DNA of 64,000 nucleotides from Gorsachius magnificus (lineage: Eukaryota; Chordata; Aves; Pelecaniformes; Ardeidae). Position 1 is the first letter of the stretch. Each line of letters opens with the position of its first letter. The position numbers were made by a program, and so were the translations under genes. Below the pieces are notes generated by a model that worked only from the letters and a program-made list of their open reading frames with translations, was not told where the DNA came from and made no database searches. Positions 1-11,406 of the stretch are shown here, in pieces. Where the stretch lies: assembly GCA_034008185.1 (NCBI GenBank), contig CM067081.1:9175821-9239820 (forward strand), read 5' to 3'.

Positions 1-3000
1 AAGCAGAAGAAATGTTGCTCGTTAGGTTTAAATTTAGTGTGTACAGCAGAGTCTGAGGTCATTCATAAAAAAGTGGATCAGCATTAAGATGTAGGCAGCA
101 AGTGTGGACCCGAGCAGCTCTGCTCCTGTAGGAGAGATAGGGATGTCAGCACATGAATGTGGCGTTGTCTTTCGAGCAGGTCAGGGGATCTCTGCTCCTA
201 CTCTCCTGCCTGTGTCTGAGAGATTGCCCCTTTCTGGGAGAAACCACCTATCTCCCATCCAGATATTCAGGGAGAAGCTCACTCTTCAAACCTTCAGCAT
301 GCCTGCAACATGCAATGGGGTTTGACCTTTGCTCTTGTCTCCTTTTAAAGGTTTGCTCCAGTTGAAAGAACTGAAGAAAATAAAGTTTCTTATTACAGAC
401 TTGGTTGCTCATACTCTCCATTCACACAACCCCTTGCCTACATGATTGTCATGAACACTCAGATCCAGCTCTGCTTTCTGCTTGGGCTTCCCCCATGGAA
501 GGCGAGGGCTCTTTACTGCATACAGTGCACAGATGCCAAGGTGAGAAATACCCCCTATTGATAAATATGTTTCCAAAACTCCTCACCCAGGAATCCTTCA
601 CATCCCTAGTTGACCTGATGCCATGAGATGGTTTAGGAGTATATAAAAATATAGTATTTAAAAATACACATACAGGTGACCACAGTATGGGTTACAAAAG
701 GTTTGGGACTTTGCTGACTTGACTTAATTTTGTTTCATGTCATTTAATGTGATGCTACAGTGAGAAGGGAGATTTGATTTTCTTTTTTAATCAAAGCAGA
801 GTACAAAGGAAGTGCATTTTTAGTAGTCGTGAAGTGTGTATGTGTTCCTCTCCCATCAATGCTTCATAGAAGTCTGTACTGCGGAGTGTTGATACTATTC
901 TTCTGGTAAAGATAAAAACTTTTATTAAAAATGAATTATACTAAATAAAACCATACAGCTAAATTGTTTCTGTCAAATAAATAGTGGTCAAGACTAATTT
1001 CTTACATGGATACATGCTGCCTTGTCCCTCCTCAGCAATCTATCTTCAGTAAGGATTTTTTGCATGAAGTCCTGCCCTATTGAAGTCTTTGAATTCACTG
1101 GAGCCAAAATTTTACCTTCTGATTTTTGGGTTGTCTCTAGGTAAGCAAAGGAGTACGAGGTAGGTTTGCTCTGGATACAGATTCCCCTGGTGCAGCTGCA
1201 AAAGACATCAGTCCAATGGGACCTGGATGCCATCCAGTGCGTAAGCCTGACCCAAAGCCTACCCATCTCTTTAGAAACCTTCACGCTCTGTGATGATGGT
1301 AAAACCCTCCTGATTTGCAGCTGTTGATAAAACCCCCCAAAAAACAGAGATCTGATTTGGTGTCTGTGTTAATTAATTTTCAAATTACTTGCCTGGTTGC
1401 AGTTTGTTGATGAACGCTGTCAGAGGGCAGGACAGGGCCTCCCACTGGCATCCTTTCCCCACACAGTAGGTAGCGGGGTGCCAGTGGGTGCTGGCAGGTT
1501 TGCTTTTCAGTTCAGTGAGTGCCACATTTTGTTTTCCTGAACCCCCTAGATGGAGGTGAGCCCCCACCACCCAGGTCTGCGAGCCCTGAGTTGCCCATGG
1601 CTGAGCCGAAGGGCATAATGTCATCATGGGAGGAGAGAGGAATCGTATTTTATTTTTGCAGGATGAAGCCCAACTGGAGTTCCCACGAGAACAAAAGTAC
1701 CCAAGAAATATTTCTGAGGTGTGGGTCTGCTGTGGGGCACTTTATTTGTGAAATTTTGGTACAAGACCTCCCCTTGCTTCAACAGAACAGAGTATTAAGC
1801 CACATCCATGTCCTGCCATGGGGACTGCTTCAGCAAAGGGTGCAAGCATGGGCTTGGACTCATCACCATAGACCAGCTGATGCTCGGGTGCCGAGCCTGA
1901 GGCTCCCACCACTGCCTCTCAGGCATTCTGCATGAGCTGGGACCTTTTCAGGACACAGCTGTGGTCCGGTCCATCCCCCCAGGTACCAGACACAGCTGGC
2001 TGAAGTGACCCGATTCGCTGAGCATCTGTGGGTGTACGGCGCTGGGTGCACGCAGGCTAATGAGGACACAGCTGGGTGCACGGCACATGACAAACTCAAG
2101 TACCACCAAGAATTACATCCTGGTCCCACACTGCATTTGCTGAGTGCACTTACTCCCAGACTTTCCAACCCAGAGTCACTTCATGCCCAATCTCCTTCTA
2201 TATTAGAGAACTTAGAAAAACCCTGAGACAGAGACTGTGCCTTTGGGTTTTAAGGCACCAAATGAGATTTAGATAACATTTGGAGGCTAATTTAGAGGGT
2301 GGAGGCGCTTTTGCAATTTTTGCCAGGAGCATCAAAGATTATACCCATCCTAGGGAATTACTTGCACCCTCAAAGTCAGAGCATACCTAGAGCTAAGGTG
2401 GGAGAAGTCATGGAAAGAGCCTGTGACAATCTGTGCTTCCTCTCCTCCTTCATAATTATGCAGCTGATGAGCAAAAGGCTTTCATGGAGCTGAACTGATA
2501 TTAGGGAAAAAAACAATAAGAAAAATGCAAGATCTGCCTCCCCAAACCTCTGGAAGATTTCCTTTATGGATTCCTAAAGAATCCAAGAGTGACCTTTTAT
2601 AAAACTGATGGAGACATTAATGCTGATTCCTTGCATCTTAGAGATCAGACTCCCTGAGGGGGTCTCAAATCAAGCAGTCAACTGGTGAAATATCCCCAAA
2701 CCATTACACACATTTGGAAATGCTTAGAAGATTCTTCATAATGTTGTAGAGGAGGAAGGAAAAGAAGAAAGAAGTGGAAATAGCTGACAGAAATGAAATA
2801 GAGATAGAGCAATCCTTTGCTCTCTGCGTTTGAAGGGCAAGACCAGACAGGCCACAAGTGAGCAAGTTTGCTGATGACAGAGAGGGGAGAAACAGGAGAG
2901 GTAAATTGTATTTATATAGGTGCCAATCAATTTGGACAAATGTTCAGCAGCCCTGACACTGAGACAAATCAAAGCCTGCAGAGGAACTTTTTTTTTTTTC

Positions 3001-4209
3001 TTTTTTAATCACTGAATAACCAGATTAAAAACCAATATGATCTGGAAATAATTGGAAAGATATTATTTCCTAGTTCCCGTGGGAATGTGAGCTGGGATAC
3101 TCTGTGCCAGTTGCTGTCAGCAGCATCTATTCTGAGAAGACCCCAAGTACCAGGTTACAGCTACCCGGGCTGGGAGCACGTGGGCTCAAAGAGCAGCTGA
3201 GCCCACTTGTCCAAATCAGCCCGTTATAGGCATCCTCGCTCTCTTCCTTTGGCTGCAGGTGAAAAGGGAGAAACCTAAGTGCCACCTTGCCAGAAAGCAG
3301 AACATCAGCTTGCAGAATTGAGGTGCGGATTTTTTCCTGCATTGCTGTTCATTGCCTTGGCTTTGTTTTGAAGTATTTGATGTATTCTCTGTGTAAAGGT
3401 TTAGGAAAGAAACGGTCTTCCTCTGCAGCCGCTGGGAGGGTAATAGGAGAGTGGTGGAGAGCATCCCCTGGCTCGTGGGGACAGCAGAGTCCTGCAGAGT
3501 CCTGCAGAGTCACGGGGCCTCGGGAGGCTGCACGAGGCTCCCTGACTTGCCCTGCTTCCCATTCATCTGTCCTTTCATTTTTTCTGCTGAAACATTTTTT
3601 TTTTTTAAAAAAACATATTTTTGCACTTTTTTTTCTCCAGAAAATGCTAAGCTTTCATCAGAAAACTAGACATTGATGAGATTTTGATCAATGACTTTTT
3701 AAAAACTCAGGTTAAATGAGATACTTACTATAGGTACCTTGGCAAGCACCAACACTGAACATGGTCGCATCATGATAGAGAAGTGGCCCAAGTTGACAGG
3801 TCTCTGTTTCAGCAAAGACATCTTTGCTCTTCATTCTCCCTGTCCTTCATTCTTCATTCTCCCTGTCCTCCTTGGCTCCTGCTGCATTTTGGAGATTGGA
3901 GGGCTGCATCCTGGGTGGCAATGGGACCAGGGGAAAGACTATTGGGGAGAGGAGAAGGCAGGAGGCCACCTTATTGAAGAGGCTGTGAGGTCAGCTCAGA
4001 TGAGCCTCAGGAGTGAGAAAAATGGGCCAGCTGGTGCCCTGTTGTTCTGAGGCAGGCTTCTCCTAGGCAATGCTTCTGCCATGCTCTACCTACCCTAGCT
4101 GGCTGCTTGTCCCGCAGGCAGGGTCCTGGCGTCCCCGAGGGAGACGTCATCCATGACACACCTCCTCCCATCACCTTCTGCTCTGGAAACCCACATGATG
4201 GCCACTGGT
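1..4209. other. Unannotated non-coding stretch
   Basis: No gene, transposon end or RNA gene is recognisable here. Reading frames are short (138 codons at most, at 1519-1935) and lack recognisable motifs. Visible texture: a run of 12 T at about 2988-2999, T12 followed by A7 at 3595-3613, the 12-bp string GCTGGGTGCACG twice (2041 and 2071), and a short GTCCTGCAGA tandem near 3488-3508. The 1.4-2.1 kb part is more GC-rich than its surroundings but has no convincing coding frame. Confidence 0.6.
3829..3868. repeat. Two-copy tandem duplication (17-bp core)
   Basis: The 17-mer CTTCATTCTCCCTGTCC occurs at 3829-3845 and again, identical, at 3852-3868, giving a 23-bp period. It looks like replication slippage in a pyrimidine-rich strand. 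Confidence 0.85.
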
Positions 4210-4356
4210 CATAGAATCATAGAATCATAGAATGTTTTGGGTTGGAAGGGACCCCTAGAGGTCATCTAGTCCAACCCCCCTGCAGTAAGCAGGGACACCA
4301 CTAACCAGATCAGGTTGCTCAGAGCCCCATCCAACCTGGCCTTGAATGTTTCCATG
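4210..4356 (-). mobile_element. CR1 LINE, 3' tail fragment
   Basis: This is a 5'-truncated CR1 whose 3' end lies at the left. Three CATAGAAT units are followed by the GGTTGGAAGGGACC...CTAGTCCAACC end and then by 3' sequence ending around CCTTGAATGTTTCC. It closely matches the tails at 54.7 and 63.5 kb, so it belongs to the same subfamily. Only the untranslated tail and the last few codons of the reverse-transcriptase frame remain. Confidence 0.92.
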
Positions 4357-7300
4357 GTGGAGCACCCGCAGAGACATGGCAAAGCAGAGATGCAGGCCTG
4401 CAGGTGCTTAGCGTAGTTTCAGAATGCTCATACTGTGCGTTGTCATAAAATCCAGCCCACCTTGTGCTACTGGTTGGTGTTGGGAGGCACGGGGCTTCCT
4501 CAGGGCAATGGTGGGGATGAGTGTCTTTGAGTGGGCTGCTGGGGCTCTTGGGTGTGTAGCTGTATGGGTGGGAGGGTGGTAACCCTGCTGCTGTGTGGCC
4601 TTTCTGGGCATGTCTCTGCTGCTGGAAGAGGAGCCCTAGGGACCAGGCATGGCTCTTCCTCTGTTCATCAATGTGGACGTGGTCCCCAGGTCACCTCTCC
4701 TGAGTATCCTGCTTCAAAGAAAGAGCAGACAAATTCCTGAGTAGAGATCTTCAAATGAGCGAAACGTGGGCCCCTTTATCCCCTTACAGCTTGGCGAGCA
4801 GTCGGGTGGGTTTTCATCACAGTCAGGCCTGTCTGTGAGTTTCTGCAGCATGTGGCCAAGTCTTGAGCCACCATTAGTCATGATGACACAGCTCATGTTC
4901 CAGGGGAGACGGGGATTTTGAGGGGATTTTGGAAACAGGTCTGGAAGGCAGCATTAGGGAATAATTGTCACATGCAGAGTGCTGCTTCTGGAAACCTTCC
5001 CTCCTCAGCATTCATGTTCCTCAATCTTCCCTGATTTAATGATTCAAAACTCCCATTTCCTTCTTTATTGTGACTTGTGCATGGTGTTTTATTTCTATTT
5101 CTGCTTTCAGCCTCCTCTATGACATTGGGCAAAGCTGTTCAATGTCTTTCTTTTGTTTCCTCTTTCATTCAGTGTCCCTCATGCCCTGTCTGGCCCTGTT
5201 CATTCAAAAGGATACTTCGTTTTAACTGTAAGTCCATGTGAATTTTAGATTAGATAATGAGAGGGGTTTTTTGATAAAAAAATATCTTTTATTATGCGGT
5301 TGTACAACAGAACAAAGTTCTGCTGTCAGGGAATCACAGAGTAATGCAGTTTGGAAGGGACCATGTAAGGTTGGTCATCTGGCCCAGCTCCCTGCCCAGA
5401 TCCGGTCCTTAGATGGCTGTGCGATTTTGTCAGTGGAAACAAAAGATCCTCTTAATTTCTGCTTAGGTTTTTCCATGCTTTATTCTCCTTTACTTTATGC
5501 AGCTGATAACTACAGGTAGAAAGAGATATTTCTGAGAGAGGGAGAAGAATCATTGTGCAAGTGATGGTGTAGTCAAATTCAAAAATAAGAGGTGACCTGG
5601 TTTTCTTATGGAGTATACAGGATTCATCCAGTTTTCACTGCCTGGCCTGAAAGACATGAGCTCTCCTGCGTTTTGTTCTTTGCCAACCCGCTAGTGACTG
5701 GTGCATTGGAAGTGCGTCATCCAGGATGTTGGAAGACCAAGATGTGCCCAAAATGGAAATTTCTTCTAATGTTGGTAGAGGATTACCAGACACAGCTCAA
5801 AGCTTAGTACTGCATAATTACACCCACATGGGAAATGGCAGTACTTTACCGGCCAGGAAAAAGCCCCAAAGGATGTCATATTGCCCAATTCCCTCCCCAC
5901 CCACTGCCATTGCCATAACAGCTACATTTACAGCTAAGACAACCAGCACTGAAACAGCCTAATAGACCCGAAGTCCCATTTGTCATCACAGGACGTTGGT
6001 GCCTCTGGACCTGGCTCTCAGCAGGTGCAAATTGGGAGTGTTCTGCCTGGGAGTTTTGACACATTTGTGCTAGTTAGTGCCAGACGAGGACTTGCACTGA
6101 ACTCTCTGTGTCTGAGCACAGGAGACAGATTGATGGTGGTTATCTTCATCAGGAGAAAATTTAGAAACCTGCAGCCTGATTGTCCTTGTTTTCAGTAAAT
6201 CAGGTCTACTGAAATCAATTGGATTCTCATCTCATTTAAATGCAATTCCTGTCACTAGATGCTAACTTTAATATCATTTCACTGGGGCTGTACCTGGGGC
6301 AAGAGCACGATTCAGCCTAGTGAAGTTATACATCTGTACTATAGAGGCTGGGGGAGAGAACAGCCTATTTTCAAAAGAAATAACCCCAATCTAAATAAAT
6401 CAATAAATCCTCAGGAAAAAAAAAGCTGGTTTGAGACTGAGTTTCTCTAAGGCGCTAACTTGTCCTAGGCACTACTGTTTTAAGCACGTGATTTTAAAAT
6501 CATAAACACTTAGACTAAGACCATAAAATTTTAAGTAGGTATATAGCAAACAGTGTAACTGTGAAGACAGATCATTCTCCTATTAAATAAGAAAGTATTT
6601 ATAAGCTTGTGTTCACAACTATATATACATTTTGAGAACATAATTCTTCTTGTATTTGGAATATTACTTCATCATGAGGGAACTGGAAAACTTTGTTCAG
6701 CTTCATAGAGCTGCAGTATTTTTATATAAACAACCCATTCAGTTCAGCGAGCTACTTAAACTTCTGCTTAAATCCTCTTTGCTTCAAGCTTTGATTTCCA
6801 TTAGTGCTCTTTCAAGTTAAGCATAGGCTTAACAGCTCTTTTAGATCAATGCCCAGGATAGCAAGTGACAAGTCCAGCTATCAAAGAGACTTAAGTCAAA
6901 AGACACTTCTTTGGTCTTCTTGTTACTCCTAAGCCTGTTTTGCCCAGCTCCAGGTGTGGATTTCTTTAATGGACCACTGGTGAGCTGTTTATAGCCTTGG
7001 GGGTCTTCAGTGCCAACATGTGTCCCTTCTCCAATCACTCCCTGCCTGTCAACGCTACATCCCGTGTCCCCATTCTCAAGGCCTCTGCTATCACACCAGG
7101 CTTGTTTTCCTGTACAACGCATCATTAATATTTCATTTAGTACAGAATAAGTATTGTCTACGTAAAAACTTATGGTTTTACCACATTATTACAAAAAAAC
7201 CCCAAATCATGCAATAGCTACCACAGTCAGTAGAAAAGCTGCCGTTAGAGCTGAACAAGCTAAAGCAAAACTTTAGGCAAGCCAAGCCATGTTTGAACAA

Positions 7301-7532
7301 AGCCTGGCAAGTCGTGAAGCCTTGCAGAGATAGAATGAAGCCTGTGGCTTTTTACTATCAATGGCAATGCTGAATTTAGTGGGGTACAGGGCAACAGCAA
7401 AATGAAAGGATTAAATAGGCTTGGTGCCCAGACTGACTATTGAGAGACAGCACTAATGACCTCTTGTTACCCTGATAACTCCCCTTTCAGGAGACCCTAT
7501 TTTAGGATGTGAAACATTAGATCAAATATGTC
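4357..7532. other. Unannotated non-coding stretch with one old CR1 tail
   Basis: No gene is recognised. The only supported element is the decayed CR1 tail at 5331-5405, annotated separately. The rest is mixed, partly AT-rich sequence with no reading frame above about 103 codons and no recognised motif. Confidence 0.55.
5331..5405 (-). mobile_element. Old CR1 LINE tail fragment
   Basis: GAATCACAGAGTAATGCAG followed by TTTGGAAGGGACC and a degenerate 'CATCTGGCCCAGCTCCCTGCC' end has the order and spacing of a CR1 3' tail on the minus strand. It is more diverged than the other copies. The octamer is of the ATTCTGTG type, which points to an older subfamily. Confidence 0.65.
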
Positions 7533-7988
7533 CTTGGTGATGCCATGCTAACTACTCCTGATGATTTTCTTGTTCTTAATGTGCCTGGAAATGGTTTCCA
7601 GGATTGGCTACTTCACCACCTTCCCAGGGGCTCAGGTGAGGCTGACTGGCCTGTAGGAGGCCCTGGCTCCTCCCTCTTGCCCTTCCTGAAAATAGGAATG
7701 ACATTCGCTTTTCTCCCAGTGGCCACGATCGATCAAAGATTATCTAGTGGCCTTGCCATGACATCTGCCAGCTCCCTCAGCACTGGTGGGCGCATCCTAT
7801 CAGGGCCCATGGACTTATGTATGTCCAGATTGCTTAAGTATTCCCCAACCTGATCTTCTTCTACCAAGGGTACATCTTCCTTGCTGCAGACTTTCCCCTT
7901 GGTCTCTGAGACCTATGTTTCCTGAAGGCTGACCTTTCCAGTAAAGCCTGAATCAAAGGTGGCATTCAGCACTTCAGACTTTTCCATT
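7533..7988 (-). pseudogene. CR1 ORF2 remnant, start of reverse transcriptase
   Basis: Read on the minus strand, this gives the CR1 ORF2 segment just before and into the reverse transcriptase: a 'HKSMGPD' block, then '...LRELADVMARPL', then an 'IPIFRKGK'-like stretch, ending near the IPGNHFQAH-like region. Frameshifts and stops are present, so it is not functional. It is the 3'-ward half of a CR1 interrupted by the LTR at 7994. The usual CR1 3' tail is absent at the left, so the element is truncated on that side too. The homology call rests on recognising conserved CR1 wording in translation. Confidence 0.8.
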
Positions 7989-7993
7989 GCAAC

Positions 7994-8262
7994 TGTCCTG
8001 GTTCCGGTTGGGACAGAGTTAATTTTCTTCATAGTGGCTTGCATAATGCTGTGTTTTGGATTCAGTACTAGCAGAATGTTGATAACATCCTGATGTTTTT
8101 AGTTATTGCTGAGCAGGGCTTACACCAGTCAAGGACTTCTCAGCTCTCAGCTCTACCAGGGGCACAAGAAGCTGGGAGGGGTCACAGCCAGGATAGCTGA
8201 CCCCAGCTGACCAAAGGGGTATCCCAGACCATATGGCGTCATGCTCAGCATAAAAAGCTGGT
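7994..8262 (+). mobile_element. Truncated LTR of an avian endogenous retrovirus (family 2)
   Basis: It starts TGTCCTGGTT and continues through the AGAGTTAATTTTCTTC block, CAGGGCTTACACC, CACAAGAAGCTGGGAGGG and CAGCTGACC. It stops just after the promoter region (GCTCAGCATAAAAAGCTGG at about 8243-8261). The right half of the LTR, with the poly(A) region and terminal CA, is missing. The full-length relative at 25051-25643 shows what is lost. It lies between two parts of one minus-strand CR1, and the right junction has a CTGG shared by LTR and CR1. Confidence 0.85.
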
Positions 8263-8860
8263 GCCCATGCCCTTGACTACTGCCCCAAGAGCTCTGTAGT
8301 CACTTTTGATATCGTCCAGATTTCCCTTGGCAGTATCATTTATGCCCATACAGAATAACAGTAGGGGGTCAGAGGGCCAGACAAGCTTTGGCAGTTCCTC
8401 CACAAATCGTGGATCCTGGCGCATGGCAAGCAGAAAGCCTCTCCAGGTGTTGGTCAGGTTGACAGACAGCCTCTGTCCCCCACAGCAGGGAGTGACCCAT
8501 CACAACGACTTGCCGTTTCTTCCTGGTAGTCTTGCATGATATAAGGCCTGTCTTATAGACCAGGTCTTTTGCTTGTAGTTACATCTAACTTCCCTTCAGC
8601 TTTGATGGCAGTGAATGCATTCTGCAGCTGTAAGCCCTTAGGTGGGGCAGGAGCCTTCACCCTGGTGCCAGAAGTCACTAGCCTCGACTCTTCCCCTTCT
8701 CCAGAGGTTTTGCTTACCTTGATAGCGGGTAAGCTTACCTTGACACTCTCTGCTTCTCTACTGCAGAATAGTAGAGAGAGTCAGCAGAGAGAGAGGCACT
8801 TCTTTGGAGGCTGTGATTCTTCTGTCCTATCTTACCTATTTTTTTTAGGATGAGATGACA
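8259..8860 (-). pseudogene. CR1 ORF1 remnant (esterase-like domain)
   Basis: On the minus strand, 8306-8540 reads 'RQVVVMGHSLLWGTEA', matching the GDSLLRGTE block (SGNH-hydrolase block I) of the CR1 ORF1 esterase. Further on it gives 'GINDTAKGNL' and 'DYRALG', matching the GTNDTA block. The Asp of the GDSL-like motif is replaced by His and stops are present, so it is a dead copy. Sequence to about 8860 appears to be the N-terminal part of ORF1 ('LQNAFTAIKAEG'); that end is less certain. In an intact CR1 the endonuclease half of ORF2 would separate this from the RT part at 7533-7988, so roughly 1 kb or more has been lost. Confidence 0.78.
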
Positions 8861-10194
8861 TAGTCCCTAGAAGTACCTGGTTTTCTCCAATGACTGCAAA
8901 GGTGTTCTAGATACAGAGGTGCCATACAAATCGTGTTTCTCAGAGTGTGACATCAGGAAGTGGCTTCTAAAATAGCTGCAAATTAAGAACAATATGAATT
9001 AAATGCCTTTTATACATTCACAGGCACATTCCTACATGCACTCTAACAAACAACATGGGGAAAAAGGAGAAAATGAGTGAACTCTGAACATACAATCTAA
9101 CCGCTGGTTTTCAGTAGCTGAAAAGCATTTTGGTGACAATATGCCAGCAGACACTGAGTTTTTAAAAAAATTTTGGGTGATCCTTGAATTAAAAAAGATT
9201 GATCAATGTGACACTAGGTGGCATTGTGTAAATACTTATAAAGCCTTGTGCTTTTATCTTTCTGTTCCAAAAGAATGATCATGTATGAAAATGTCATTGA
9301 AATGTCTGGGGTTTGTTCACTGATTTTTGTCCTCTGTTCATTGTAGTCTGGGATTTAGCAACACTGAAATGCATGGGGTAGTCTGGTGGTAAGATACATT
9401 TCATAGTTTCATCTGAGAATCTACAGCTCACAGTCTTTCTTTTATTTACATGTGATATTTATTTTCAAACAACAGTATTTTCTAGAATATAAATGAGAAT
9501 AGATTCAGGCCTCATGACTTCTTATCTTTTCTGAGCACTTAGAGTCTGACTGGGTCAGTCCCAAGGTAGCCAGTGAGTTTCTGTGAATCACCACAACCAT
9601 CAACATTGAACATCCCTCTACTGAAATAAATTTCACCTCCTTGTTTTTAAGAACACTTGTCAAGTAGGTTGTGCCCCTGAAGGGTCACATCAGGATTCTC
9701 ATAAATGGGATTGAAATATCAATAAAACCAAACAAGAAGTTGTTGATAGGTTGTGCACATCACGGGGGGAACTGAATCTGATTTTTTGTCCATGGTGGGA
9801 GATTTTGGGGTGTCTAAAGTGTGAAATTACTCAGTAGGATCATGTCCACATTGGCAAAACAGGAGTGTGCAGAAAGATGCGATGCTTTAAAGGCACCAGA
9901 TGAAACTTTTTTTGGAAGTAGCAAAATTTCACAGGCCTGTTCTGAACATTGAGGTGAATGAGGACTTAATAAAGGAGACAGCACAGGAGAGCAAATCCTC
10001 TTCATTGCTCAGCCCTTCTAGGCAGGTGCAGGTCTTGGGGACATCTTCCTATGCACGCCCTGTCATCACCCTGACTGCTATGGGGAAATGGGCTCTGATG
10101 AACCCGTGCAAAACTGACTGGAGTCAACACACTGGAGTCTTCAACAACCTGGTGAAGAGAGCTTTAAGGTAGGAAAGCTCTCACACCTTTTCTA
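8861..10194. other. Unannotated non-coding stretch
   Basis: AT-rich sequence with no recognisable repeat tail, gene or RNA. The longest frames (about 90 codons at 9900-10172) show no domain. Confidence 0.55.
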
Positions 10195-11406
10195 GGAAAT
10201 CAGTATGGCTGGGTGCCTCTCTGAAGTGCTGGCACTCTCATACATGCAGCACAGGGAAGAAACAGGAGGAACTAGAGGTCTGCATGCAGTTGCAGGGCTA
10301 AGCTCTCTTTGGGATCACAGTGACATGGTGGGATAGCTCACACAGATGGAGTGCTCTAGAGATTGGATACAGGTCCTTTAGGAAAGACAAGCCAGGAAGG
10401 CGAGGAGGGGGAGTTGCCCTTTATGTGAGAGAGCGTTGGGAATGCATGGAGCTCTGCCTTGGGATGGGTCATGAGCCATGAACTAAGAGCTTATGGGTCA
10501 GGATTAGAAGGTGCTGTTGTTGCAGATGTCTGCTACGGACCCCATGATCAGGAAAAAAAGTAGTTGATTCTTCCTCAGACAGCAGGAAAAAGTCTCACAT
10601 TCACAGGTCCTGATCTTCATGGGGTACTTCAACCATCCCGATGTCTCCTGGAGGGACAATCAGCAGACAAAATGAGTTTTGGGTTTCCTAAGACATCAAC
10701 ACATATCTGTGTCTAGCTGTGCCCAGTGCAGGACAAAAAGGAAGAATAAACTTTAACTTGCTAATCTGGGACAGGCCCAGTTTTTACAGTAAAGAGACAG
10801 TTCAGCAGCAAACCTCGGTGATGAGGAAAACAGGATGGATGCCTTGGCTAGTTATGCTCTCTTGGTTCATTTTTGATATTTCTCTCACCCAGTGTCACTT
10901 CTGTCTCCAGAGTGGCAAGAAGTTGGATCTAGTGAAGTACAGGCTGGTCAGCCTCACCTTGAGAAGGTGGTGAAGACAATAGTCCTGGAAACCATTTTCA
11001 AAATACTAAGTTCAAGAAAGTGATTGGGAATTGTTAGCATGGATTAAAGAAGGGCGAGTCATGCCACACCAACCTAAGAGCTTTCTACAATGAAATTATG
11101 AGCTTGGTGGATGAGGGGAGACCAGTGGATGTTGTTGATCTTGACCTTAGTATGGCTTTTGATACTGTCTCCTGTAACATTCTCATAGGCAAACTGATGA
11201 AGTACATGGTAGGAAAATAAACAGGGAGGTGGACTGAAAACTGGCTGAGCTACTGGGGTAAAAGGGTTGTGGTCACCAGCATGAAGTCCACGGAGATATT
11301 AAAAATCCAGCTGTACATGGCCCTTAGCAACCTGCGCTTGCTTACCCTGCTTTGAGCAAGGGCTCCAGAGATCCCTTCCCACCCCAAATATTCTGTGATT
11401 TTGTGA
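10195..11406 (+). mobile_element. CR1 LINE, old, with internal deletions
   Basis: Near 10240-10340 the plus strand carries the decayed ORF2 start (a 'KQEELE'-like stretch, then 'ITVTWWDSSHRW'). Around 10400 it reads 'GRRGGGVALYVRERW', the N-terminal part of the CR1 apurinic-type endonuclease. At 10624-10650 the GDFN catalytic block appears as a decayed 'MGYFN'. After a large internal loss, 10920-11300 resembles reverse transcriptase ('YRLVSLT', then a region equivalent to 'QHGFTKG'). The end at 11376-11406, TCCCTTCCCACCCC then ATTCTGTGATTTTGTGA, is a CR1 3' tail. Many stops and frameshifts make this a non-functional, older copy. Confidence 0.85.

Noticed and set aside
1519..1935. 138-codon plus-strand frame in a GC-richer patch
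   Set aside because: The patch lacks CpG-island character by eye and the translation has no domain; overlapping minus-strand frames of similar length suggest base composition.
4210..4240. Short regularly repeated octamers (also at 28.1, 32.1, 54.8, 59.1 and 63.5 kb) as possible CRISPR-like arrays
   Set aside because: The units are adjacent without spacers and always sit at CR1 3' ends; they are the LINE's own tail.
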